DNA of 64,000 nucleotides from Caryophanales bacterium UBA4682 (GTDB taxonomy: Bacteria; Bacillota_I; Bacilli_A; RFN20; CAG-288). The DNA is taken from assembly GCA_002404995.1 (NCBI GenBank), contig DHKY01000001.1, forward strand, positions 35,422 to 99,421. The letters run 5' to 3'. Position numbers and translations under genes: made by a program. The notes below the pieces were generated by a model. It was not told the origin of the DNA. It saw nothing but the letters and a program-made list of their open reading frames with translations, and searched no databases. Shown here piece after piece: positions 42,051-49,909 of the stretch (positions are counted from its first letter, which is position 1; each line of letters begins with the position of its first letter).

Positions 42051-42737
42051 ATGATGAAATCAAGGTTTTGTATCGACTTACCACATTTTTGTTTACCATT
42101 ATTTTCCGTTTGCTCCTATCGAGGAGAAAAGGAACTAAAGAGCAATAAAAGACGGGTTGTTTATTCTTCCTATTCCAGGGATGAGCTTGCTGTCAAAGCA
42201 CAAAAGGATGAAATAGCAAAATCAGAGGTAATTCTCCGTGCCCAGCATGATGCTTTTCTCTACGCTGAAACACTCTGCCGAAGAAACACCTTTCTCGATT
42301 TTGATGCGCTTTATCTTGCCAGGCAAAAAGCAGTTCTTCATGCAATTGAAATCTATCAGCCAGACAAAGGACCTTTCAGGAGATTGTTACGGAAAAGGTT
42401 CTTCTGGGTTGGCAAGAGCAAAACAAAGGCAGCAGCCGTAAACTATCATAATGAAAGGACTTATATCGGAAAACGGATTTACGGAATCCGTCAGGCTACC
42501 TATTTTGAAGAAAATATAGGCGGAAAAGAAAATCTTCATGATAGGATGGTCAGGAAACTTGATATCGACCGATATAGGGACAAATTGAAATTCCCACAGC
42601 AGGAAATCAGGAACAGGTATTTTCTCGGGCTATCATTCAAGGAAATCGCCAAGATTCACAACTGTTCTGTTTCGAATATCTCCCATATAATCTACTCGAA
42701 CCTAGAACGAAGGAAAAAGCTGAGGAAAATTAAATAG
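42051..42737 (+). CDS. SigH-like sigma-70-family factor
   Basis: 228 residues (42051 or the adjacent ATG 42054). The C-terminal helix-turn-helix (IRNRYFLGLSFKEIAKIHNC, then SVSNISHIIYSNLERR) fits sigma region 4; an upstream helical part (LYLARQKAVLHAIEIYQPDK, then GPFRRLL) fits region 2 of SigH/SigI-like factors. The first 40 residues are unusual (Cys- and Phe-rich) and the true start could be later. Position right after rlmB, where SigH sits in Bacillus, strengthens the call. SigH-type factors drive competence or stationary-phase genes, which connects with comEA-comEC here. The factor is divergent, so confidence is moderate. Confidence 0.6.
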   Translation: MMKSRFCIDLPHFCLPLFSVCSYRGEKELKSNKRRVVYSSYSRDELAVKAQKDEIAKSEVILRAQHDAFLYAETLCRRNTFLDFDALYLARQKAVLHAIEIYQPDKGPFRRLLRKRFFWVGKSKTKAAAVNYHNERTYIGKRIYGIRQATYFEENIGGKENLHDRMVRKLDIDRYRDKLKFPQQEIRNRYFLGLSFKEIAKIHNCSVSNISHIIYSNLERRKKLRKIK

Positions 42738-42771
42738 TGATTTTTTGGCAAGATAAGCTAAACTATTAAGG

Positions 42772-43683
42772 ATGTCCAGGACCTGTGTCTCAATAATCGT
42801 TCCTTGTTTCAATTCAGGAAAATACCTCAGTAGTTGCCTTGATTCTTTACTGAATCAAGACTTTGAGGAATCCTACAACATTATTCTGGTTGATTGCAAA
42901 AGCGAAGGGAAAGAAAAAGAAATCGGCACCGAGTATCAGGCCAAGAACCCGGGGAAAGTCTACTATTACCGATATGAAAAAAACGATGGTCCTTCCCTGT
43001 CACGCAACCTTGGACTAAGGCATGCAAATGGCGCTTTTATCACTTTCGTGGACGGAGACGACTATGTCCGGAAAGACTATCTTTCTTCTTTGTTCCGCCA
43101 GATCAGGAAAAAAGACGCCGATATTGCTACAGGCGGATACTATATCGATAACGGAACGAAGACATTCAAGGGCTACTCCCGCACCAGTTTCAGTAGCAGA
43201 GGGGCAAAAGTACTGAACAAATACAGGCGCTCTCCCTTCAGGAAGCTTCGTACCTTTTGCTGGGGTAGACTCTACAAAGCAGAGTTTCTAAAGAAAAACA
43301 GAATTCTTTTCGATCCATCGCAAAGAAAATACGAAGATCTTGTTTTTTTCTTTTCTGCAAGGCTGAGAGCGGACAAGGTAACTTATTTCAAAGAACCAAT
43401 ATACTATTATCGGCAACACGAAAACTCCATTAGGAGCAGCGCAGATAACTACTATATCGATCATCTTTCTGCATTCGAAAAATCGAAGAATCTGACTGCT
43501 CTATACGCTCCGTATAGGAGGAAGAGACTTTTTGGGAAAAGGCACTTCACAAGGAAAACCCAACTTGACTATGATGCAAAAGAAACCGTCAAGCGGAATC
43601 CTGCTCTTTCCCTCAAAAACGTCAGAAGAGAAAGGAAAAGGCAAGAAAAGAAAATCTTTTCCTACAAAGGAATCAAAGGATGA
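42772..43683 (+). CDS. GT2 glycosyltransferase
   Basis: 303 residues. GT-A fold: VSIIVPCFNSGKYLSSCLDS, GPSLSRNLGL and the DxD-like FVDGDDYV, then KYEDLVFFF. Uses a nucleotide sugar to build surface glycans; no TM helices except none predicted, so probably cytosolic or peripheral. A TAAACT (42759-42764) places the expected transcript start 1 nt before the ATG, and there is no SD. It overlaps nnrD by ATGA. Confidence 0.88.
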   Translation: MSRTCVSIIVPCFNSGKYLSSCLDSLLNQDFEESYNIILVDCKSEGKEKEIGTEYQAKNPGKVYYYRYEKNDGPSLSRNLGLRHANGAFITFVDGDDYVRKDYLSSLFRQIRKKDADIATGGYYIDNGTKTFKGYSRTSFSSRGAKVLNKYRRSPFRKLRTFCWGRLYKAEFLKKNRILFDPSQRKYEDLVFFFSARLRADKVTYFKEPIYYYRQHENSIRSSADNYYIDHLSAFEKSKNLTALYAPYRRKRLFGKRHFTRKTQLDYDAKETVKRNPALSLKNVRRERKRQEKKIFSYKGIKG

Positions 43684-44570
43684 ATTCAACAAAGTTCAAT
43701 CAAAGGCTGCATCATATCTACTGGGAAAGAGATTCCAAAGGAATCAAATCCGACTTTGGCAAAACTCTGCTGATTGGTTCAAGCAAAGAATATCCAAATG
43801 CGGTGCTTATTGCAGCTTTGCTTTGTAATAGGTCTGGCGTCGGATATTGCTATGTATCCACAAGTAAGGACAATCGCGATACAAGGACTAGCCGTTTGCC
43901 GTTGAACCAGATTCCATCCAAAGACTTAGAGGAAAGGAACGCTTTATCAAAAGAAGAAAGACTGAAGTATCTTGGTACATTCTCAAGTATCCTTTTCGGA
44001 AACGGAAGGGAAGTATCCGAAGACAACAAAATCTTACTCAAAAAAATATTATCATCTTATTCCGGTAATCTGATTATCGATGCAAGCGGAATCGTTCTCT
44101 TGAAAAGCATTCTTAATGAGGGAATGGACCATTGTGCACCGGAAAGCATTCTTTTGACACCGCATCTTGGAGAGGCCAAACGTCTTCTGAATATAGAAAA
44201 CATCCATTCCCGTAATCCAAATGACTACAAAGAAAAAGCTATGGCTTTTTCAAAGAAATACAAGAGGACGCTTCTTTTAAAAAGCTATTGTTCCCTCCTT
44301 GTGGATAAAACAGATTGCTATGCTTCTTCCTATTCTCCCACGGCCGTTTTAGGAAAAGCAGGCTCTGGCGATGGGCTCGCTGGTTATTTGGCTGGTCTGA
44401 TCAGCTATCTGAAAAAAGAATATGCGTTACCTGAGATTGTCCTGTTCGCGGACTCCTTCATTCATCAAGCCGCTTTTCGGGCAGGTGAAACAGACTCCCC
44501 GGGACTAGATAATATCCTCGATATTCTTCCAGAAAGGAAAAAGAGGATCAAAGAAGCAAAATCCATCTAA
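43680..44570 (+). CDS. nnrD: ADP-dependent NAD(P)H-hydrate dehydratase
   Basis: 296 residues. Ribokinase-like fold with LLTPHLGEAKRLL and GKAGSGDGLAGYLAGLI, the YjeF C-terminal domain signatures. Repairs hydrated NAD(P)H. The N-terminal epimerase domain (NnrE) found fused in many bacteria is absent. Coupled by 4-nt overlap to an unrelated glycosyltransferase, an unusual pairing. Confidence 0.88.
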   Translation: MNSTKFNQRLHHIYWERDSKGIKSDFGKTLLIGSSKEYPNAVLIAALLCNRSGVGYCYVSTSKDNRDTRTSRLPLNQIPSKDLEERNALSKEERLKYLGTFSSILFGNGREVSEDNKILLKKILSSYSGNLIIDASGIVLLKSILNEGMDHCAPESILLTPHLGEAKRLLNIENIHSRNPNDYKEKAMAFSKKYKRTLLLKSYCSLLVDKTDCYASSYSPTAVLGKAGSGDGLAGYLAGLISYLKKEYALPEIVLFADSFIHQAAFRAGETDSPGLDNILDILPERKKRIKEAKSI

Positions 44571-44597
44571 AAAGGGCTCCGCCATGAGCCCTTTTTG
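44568..44597. terminator. Bidirectional terminator, nnrD / pepF
   Basis: AAAAAGGGCTC / GAGCCCTTTTT stem with a 6-nt loop between convergent genes. Confidence 0.85.
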
Positions 44598-44611
44598 TGT
44601 CAACTTCCGTT

Positions 44612-46342
44612 TTATTTGTCCAATTCGTCTGGGTTGAAATTAGATAGGTAGTTCCAAATAGAATCCCTGACTTCTTTGAGCGTGTCTCCATCCCTCGGAT
44701 TATCGATATCCGCTTTTTTCAAGAGCTTGCGGAAAGGAAGTGTTCCTCCTAATGAGCAGAATGCAAGATATTTATCGAACGTTTTCTTTGGATCTTTCAA
44801 GGATTCGCTGAAGAATTCAAGGGAAACGACTTGAGCAATGGTATAGTCCAGATAATAAAGAGGATTCTGGAAGATATGACCTTGGCGATACCAATATCCA
44901 CCGTCTTCCAAGAACTTGCAGTCACCATATTGGCGATAAGGCAGGTATTCTTTTTCCAAAGAACGCCAATAGGCTTTTCTTTCTTGCCAAGTCCTGTCCG
45001 GATTCTCATAGGCTTTGGCCTGGAAAGCATCCACGATACAGCCATATGGGATGAAGGTAATAGCATCGCAGAGATGCTGATAACGATATTTGGCATCATC
45101 TTGTTTGAAGAAAAGCTTCCTATAAGGATATGTCAGATACTCCATGCTCCTTGAGTGCCTTTCAGCGCATTCCATTCCAGGACAACGATAGGAGGGAACA
45201 ATCCTATCCCCACCCAAGAAGCCCTGCAAGGAATGTCCGAATTCATGCGTTAATGTATCAACATCATCAGATGTTCCATTAAAGTTGGCAAAAATGAAGG
45301 AAGTCTTAAGTCCAGGGATATATTCCCTATATCCTCCACCTGATTTTCCCGGCTTAGCAAGTAAGTCAAGGCAGTGATGCTCAACCATAAAATCAAAGTA
45401 TTTGCTAGCAATCGGAGACAGTTCCTTGTACCTTATCTTTGCATCCTGGACAAGCTCTTCACACGTTCCTTTCGGAGTCGGATTTCCACTCTTATAGAAA
45501 ATTGAGTAATCATAGAAGTGCGTATCTTTTCCATATCCGAGACGTGTCTTCTGTGCATCCCGAATCTTATTTGCAAGGGGAACGACATATTTCAGAATTT
45601 TTCTACGATATTCCTTGGCATCGTTCTCATTCCAGTCAAGACGGCCCCTTCTTGCGTAGCCTAACGGGAGGTAGTTCTTGAATCCGAGCTTCTTCGCCAT
45701 GCGATCACGGACATGAACCCTGCGGTCATAGATTTTTCCGATTTCTTCATCATGATCCGCATAGAATCCCCAGACAAGTCCGGAAGCCTCTTTCCGGGTC
45801 TCTCGGTCCATCGAAGTCGTGAATTTTCCCATCTGAGGAATCGAATACTTCTCTCCACGGAATTCAATCAGTCCATCCGCAAGAAGATCGGTATACTGCC
45901 TGACCAGCTTGTTCTCTTCAACCAAATCATCCCTGATTTCGGGAGAAAAGGTCTTCCTGCTAAGGGCAACTTGCTCAAAATAAAGTTCTCCAAAAGCGGC
46001 TACTAGCTCTTTGCGGAAAGAAGAATCATAGAAGTCCTTGTCAAAGCGATTCGTAGCTTCCTGGATAGCTGGGAGGATTTCGTTCCTCTCATCATTGAGC
46101 TTGTGGTAGTATTCGTCCTTGGTATTAACGGTGTAATGAATATTGATTAAACAGACTGCAGTCTGGAGGTCATCATTAAGTGCAAAATACTCTTTGACAA
46201 CCGAAACCGCCTCTTCTCCGTTCTTTGCTTTGACTAGTTTCTCGTCTAGATTATTGATTTCCTTGATGATTGCTTCTTTGTCTAAAGGTTCCACCTTAAT
46301 GTCTTCAAGATGATTAAAACCCGGTTTAAAATGCTGAATCAT
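44612..46342 (-). CDS. pepF: Oligoendopeptidase F-like M3 metallopeptidase
   Basis: 576 residues. Zinc motif HEFGH in THEFGHSLQGFLGG with the downstream Glu in MECAERHSRSMEYLTYP. Cytosolic thimet-type enzyme cleaving short peptides. SD ACGGAGGT. Its -10 (TATTAT on the minus strand) overlaps the TATAAT of the divergent glycosyltransferase gene. Confidence 0.93.
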   Translation of the reverse strand: MIQHFKPGFNHLEDIKVEPLDKEAIIKEINNLDEKLVKAKNGEEAVSVVKEYFALNDDLQTAVCLINIHYTVNTKDEYYHKLNDERNEILPAIQEATNRFDKDFYDSSFRKELVAAFGELYFEQVALSRKTFSPEIRDDLVEENKLVRQYTDLLADGLIEFRGEKYSIPQMGKFTTSMDRETRKEASGLVWGFYADHDEEIGKIYDRRVHVRDRMAKKLGFKNYLPLGYARRGRLDWNENDAKEYRRKILKYVVPLANKIRDAQKTRLGYGKDTHFYDYSIFYKSGNPTPKGTCEELVQDAKIRYKELSPIASKYFDFMVEHHCLDLLAKPGKSGGGYREYIPGLKTSFIFANFNGTSDDVDTLTHEFGHSLQGFLGGDRIVPSYRCPGMECAERHSRSMEYLTYPYRKLFFKQDDAKYRYQHLCDAITFIPYGCIVDAFQAKAYENPDRTWQERKAYWRSLEKEYLPYRQYGDCKFLEDGGYWYRQGHIFQNPLYYLDYTIAQVVSLEFFSESLKDPKKTFDKYLAFCSLGGTLPFRKLLKKADIDNPRDGDTLKEVRDSIWNYLSNFNPDELDK

Positions 46343-46363
46343 GTCTTTTACCTCCGTTTTATC

Positions 46364-46370
46364 TATAATA
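46364..46370. promoter_or_regulatory. Overlapping divergent -10 boxes (pepF / GT4)
   Basis: TATAATA: TATAAT on the plus strand (46364-46369) and TATTAT on the minus strand (46370-46365). Polymerase bound for one gene would exclude the other. Confidence 0.45.
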
Positions 46371-46410
46371 GGTCAACGATAAAATTATTTTAAGGCGGAT
46401 TAGAGAACGT

Positions 46411-47454
46411 ATGCAAGCAGAGAAACTAAAGATTGATAGGCTGTCAAAAGCGGACAGCGTAAAAGCACAAGGAGTCGGAAGCGTCTACCTGGAAGAAAGG
46501 CAGCTTCTTGAAAAATACGGAAAGAATGATTTCGAGATATCAATCAATTCCCATAAGAAAGGATTCGATCTCTATCATATCCATAGTATCAACCCCTCCT
46601 TTTACTTTCAAAGGAAGAAGAAACGGACCACCATCAGGTTTGTCCATTTCATGCCGGATACCTTGGAAGGAAGCATCCGTCTTCCGAAGCTTTTCTTCAA
46701 AATTTTCAAGAAATACGTCATCTCCTTCTATAAAAAGGCGAAGGAAATCGTTGTTGTCAATCCGTCTTTCAAGAACGAACTGATTCAATATGGACTCGAC
46801 GAAGAAAGAATCAGCTATATTCCAAATTTTGTCAGCAAGGAAAGCTTCTATCCCGTACCTTGGGAAGAAAAGAAATATCTCCGGAAAAGGTATCAGATAC
46901 CAGAGCATGCCTTTGTGGTCCTTGGCGTAGGACAGGTCCAGACAAGAAAAGGCGTTTTAGACTTCATCGAACTAAGCAAACGGCATCCCGAAAGGTATTT
47001 TATCTGGGCAGGCGGATTCTCCTTCAAACAGATTACGGATGGTTATCCTGAATTGAAAAAAGAAAGGGCAGAAAAGCGGAAAAACAGGAAATTCCTTGGA
47101 ATCATCGATCGTGAGAAAAGGAACGATATCTACAACATGGCCGATATCTTCCTTCTTCCAAGTTACAGCGAGTTGTTTCCAAGGGCATTATTAGAGAACT
47201 GCTCCGTTGGAAATCCGTTTATAGTCCGGGACCTTTCCCTCTATGACCCGATTCTTCCCTCTTCGGCAATCCGTGCGAAAAACCTCGATGAGTTCTCCTT
47301 CCTCCTTGAGAGAAGGAAACGAGACAAAGAATTCTACGAAGAAGGAAAAGCAGTTTCCAATGAAATCAAGAACACATACAGCGAAGAAAACATCTACAAG
47401 CTCTGGAAAGATTACTATTTCCGCATCTACCGGAAGTACAAAGAAGAAAAATAG
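46411..47454 (+). CDS. GT4 glycosyltransferase, glycolipid-synthase type
   Basis: 347 residues. GT-B fold; the start resembles diacylglycerol glucosyltransferases (VGSVYLEERQLLEKYG, HIHSINPSFYF), with GVGQVQTRKGVLDF opening the C-terminal domain and PSYSELFPRALLEN as the donor motif. Probably adds a sugar to a membrane lipid. No clear SD; the leader from the nearest TATAAT is about 35 nt. Confidence 0.82.
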   Translation: MQAEKLKIDRLSKADSVKAQGVGSVYLEERQLLEKYGKNDFEISINSHKKGFDLYHIHSINPSFYFQRKKKRTTIRFVHFMPDTLEGSIRLPKLFFKIFKKYVISFYKKAKEIVVVNPSFKNELIQYGLDEERISYIPNFVSKESFYPVPWEEKKYLRKRYQIPEHAFVVLGVGQVQTRKGVLDFIELSKRHPERYFIWAGGFSFKQITDGYPELKKERAEKRKNRKFLGIIDREKRNDIYNMADIFLLPSYSELFPRALLENCSVGNPFIVRDLSLYDPILPSSAIRAKNLDEFSFLLERRKRDKEFYEEGKAVSNEIKNTYSEENIYKLWKDYYFRIYRKYKEEK

Positions 47455-47468
47455 AGCAGAAAGTGCCT

Positions 47469-47508
47469 GCTTGTTTTTTCCTAGTTTCAGAAATAACTGA
47501 AAACAAGC
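47469..47508 (+). repeat. Nested inverted repeats in the pnp upstream region
   Basis: Outer arms GCTTGTTTT (47469-47477) and AAAACAAGC (47500-47508); inner arms TTTCAG (47485-47490) and CTGAAA (47497-47502). Could be a terminator for the preceding gene (T run inside the left arm) or a processing hairpin in the pnp leader. Confidence 0.5.
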
Positions 47509-47564
47509 GTTTCTGTTTATGGTAAAATACAAAAGGTTATTTTATATAAAGAGGTAAAAAAAGA

Positions 47565-49808
47565 ATGTCAAAGCAAGTGTTCTCCCTCGACTTCTACGGA
47601 AAAAAGCTTTCCGTTGAAATTGGGGAAATCGCTAAACAGGCCGATGGTTCTGCCTTCGTCCGTTTTAACGATACAGCCGTTTTATGTGCAGTCTGCGGCG
47701 CCAAAGAAGCCAAATTAGGGCAGGACTTCTTCCCGCTTACCGTCAATTATTTCGAACGTCAGTATGCAGCTGGAAAGATTCCGGGTTCCTTCCTTCGCCG
47801 GGAAGGACGTCAGTCTTATCGGGAAACTTTAATCTCCCGTCTGATTGACCGTCCAATCCGTCCGATGTTCCCAGAAGGATACGTCAACGAAACCCAGATT
47901 ACCTGCACGGTCAGGTCTGCCGATAGGGATGCCTGTCCGGATAGGACTGCCAGGTTCGGTGCTTCCTTAGCTCTCTGCATCTCCGATATTCCTTTTGAAG
48001 GTCCTATTGCCGGTGTCCATGTCGGACGTGTCAATGGACAGCTCATCATCAATCCTTCCGTCGAAGAAAGGAAGAATTCTGACATCAACCTTTCCGTTGC
48101 AGGAACCGAAGCTGCCATCAACATGGTCGAAGCCGGTGCTGCCGAAGTCAGCGAAGACGACAGGCTTGATGCTTTAAGGTTCGGACACGAAGCAATCAAG
48201 AAGCTCTGTGCTTTCGAAAAGGAAATCGCCAAAGCAGTCGGAAAGCCAAAACGTCCGCTGAACATCTATCATATCGATGAAGCTTTTGCTGATAAATGCC
48301 GCAATTATATTGCTCCTGGACAGAGTGAAACCCAGGAAAAGAGAATCATCAAGGCTGTTTCCATCTTCGATAAGCTTGAACGTCAGAACACCATTGATGC
48401 ATTAGAGAAAGAAGTCATCGACTTAGTCGACGAAAAGAACTTCGTCACTGGAGAAAAATATGAAAGCCAGCAGAGGCACGATCTTGCCGTCAATGAGGCA
48501 AAGGAAGTCTTAGAGCAGGTTGTCCGTAATGAAGTCCGCCGTCTGATTACAGTTGATAAGGTCCGTCCGGATGGACGTAAGGTCGACGAAATTCGTCCAC
48601 TGGATGCTCAGGTCCATCTTCTTCCCCGTGCTCATGGTTCGGCTAGGTTCACCCGTGGCCAGACTCAAGTCATTTCTGCCTGTACTCTTGGCTCTTTAGA
48701 AGAAGCTCAGATTATCGATGATATCACTGGAGACACTGAAAAGCGTTGGCTCCATCATTATAACTTCCCGCCTTTCTCTGTCGGTGAATTAGGCCGCAGG
48801 GGTACTCCGGGACGTCGTGAAATCGGTCATGGTACCTTAGGCGAACGTGCATTAAGCTATGTTCTTCCTTCCGTTGAAGACTTCCCTTACACCATCCGCT
48901 GCGTTGCCGATGTCTGCGAATCCAATGGTTCGTCCTCTCAAGCTTCTATCTGCGCTAGCTGTATGGCATTAATGGATGCCGGTGTTCCCTTAAAGGCTCC
49001 TGTTTCCGGTATTGCCATGGGCTTAATCACCTCCGGACCATTAGACGGAAATCATCCGTATACAATCCTGACCGATATCCAGGGTAGGGAAGACCATTTA
49101 GGAGATATGGATTTCAAGGTTGCCGGAACTCCGAATGGTATCACTGCTTTGCAGATGGATATCAAGATCCGTGGTATTACCCGTGATGTCTTAAAGGAAG
49201 CCTTAGCCCAGTCTCATCCTGCCCGCAGGCAGATTCTTGATGTCAGGCTCAAGGCAATTCCAGAGCCTCGGAAAGAGCTCTCTCCGTATGCTCTCAAGAG
49301 GAAGAAGTTCAGCATCGATCCTGAGAAGATCCGCGAAGTCATTGGCTCTCAGGGAAAGGTCATCAATGGAATCATTGCTGACTGCGATAACGACGTCAAG
49401 ATCGATATCAACGATGACGGCCGTGTCATCCTCTATTCGGTCCACTATGAAACCATTGACAAAGCCTATAACAGGATCAGGAATATCGCCCGTGTTGCTA
49501 AAGTCGGCGATGTCTATGATGGAAAGGTTGTCCGTATCGAATCCTATGGCTGCTTCGTCAATCTCTTCGGAAACACCGATGCCCTTTGCCACATCTCTAA
49601 GCTTGGCTGGAATCGCGTCGAAAAGGTCGAAGACGTCTGCCATATCGGTGATACTTTGAAAGTCATTGTCACTGGTATCGACGCTCAAGGCCGTATCGAT
49701 ATCAGCCATCGTGAATTCCTCCCGAAACCGGAAGGATACATCGATCGTCCGGAACGTCCTCGTCCGGCCGGCAAGCCTGCTCACGGCTTCCATCACGACC
49801 ACAAGTAA
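47565..49808 (+). CDS. pnp: Polynucleotide phosphorylase
   Basis: 747 residues. Two RNase PH domains, the second with the RGQTQVI and GDMDFKVAGT core motifs, a KH domain (REVIGSQGKVINGI) and an S1 domain (GDVYDGKVVRIESYGCFVN). Degrades RNA 3'-5' using phosphate. SD AAAGAGGT. Codon use is that of a highly expressed gene. No rpsO precedes it, unlike many bacteria. Confidence 0.97.
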   Translation: MSKQVFSLDFYGKKLSVEIGEIAKQADGSAFVRFNDTAVLCAVCGAKEAKLGQDFFPLTVNYFERQYAAGKIPGSFLRREGRQSYRETLISRLIDRPIRPMFPEGYVNETQITCTVRSADRDACPDRTARFGASLALCISDIPFEGPIAGVHVGRVNGQLIINPSVEERKNSDINLSVAGTEAAINMVEAGAAEVSEDDRLDALRFGHEAIKKLCAFEKEIAKAVGKPKRPLNIYHIDEAFADKCRNYIAPGQSETQEKRIIKAVSIFDKLERQNTIDALEKEVIDLVDEKNFVTGEKYESQQRHDLAVNEAKEVLEQVVRNEVRRLITVDKVRPDGRKVDEIRPLDAQVHLLPRAHGSARFTRGQTQVISACTLGSLEEAQIIDDITGDTEKRWLHHYNFPPFSVGELGRRGTPGRREIGHGTLGERALSYVLPSVEDFPYTIRCVADVCESNGSSSQASICASCMALMDAGVPLKAPVSGIAMGLITSGPLDGNHPYTILTDIQGREDHLGDMDFKVAGTPNGITALQMDIKIRGITRDVLKEALAQSHPARRQILDVRLKAIPEPRKELSPYALKRKKFSIDPEKIREVIGSQGKVINGIIADCDNDVKIDINDDGRVILYSVHYETIDKAYNRIRNIARVAKVGDVYDGKVVRIESYGCFVNLFGNTDALCHISKLGWNRVEKVEDVCHIGDTLKVIVTGIDAQGRIDISHREFLPKPEGYIDRPERPRPAGKPAHGFHHDHK

Positions 49809-49828
49809 CTTTCTTAATCTCTAAAACA

Positions 49829-49857
49829 GAACCTGGCAGTCTCTGCCAGGTTTTTCT
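49829..49857 (+). terminator. Terminator after pnp
   Basis: AACCTGGCAG / CTGCCAGGTT stem, 3-nt loop, T5 tail. Confidence 0.85.
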
Positions 49858-49895
49858 GTATAGAAATTTTTCTTTCTAATAAAGAGAACAGCCCT

Positions 49896-49901
49896 TATAA
49901 T
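49896..49901 (+). promoter_or_regulatory. -10 box of the InlB-like lipoprotein gene
   Basis: TATAAT with expected +1 about 49908, 2 nt before the ATG at 49910; no SD. Nearly leaderless. Confidence 0.5.
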
Positions 49902-49909
49902 AGAATCAA

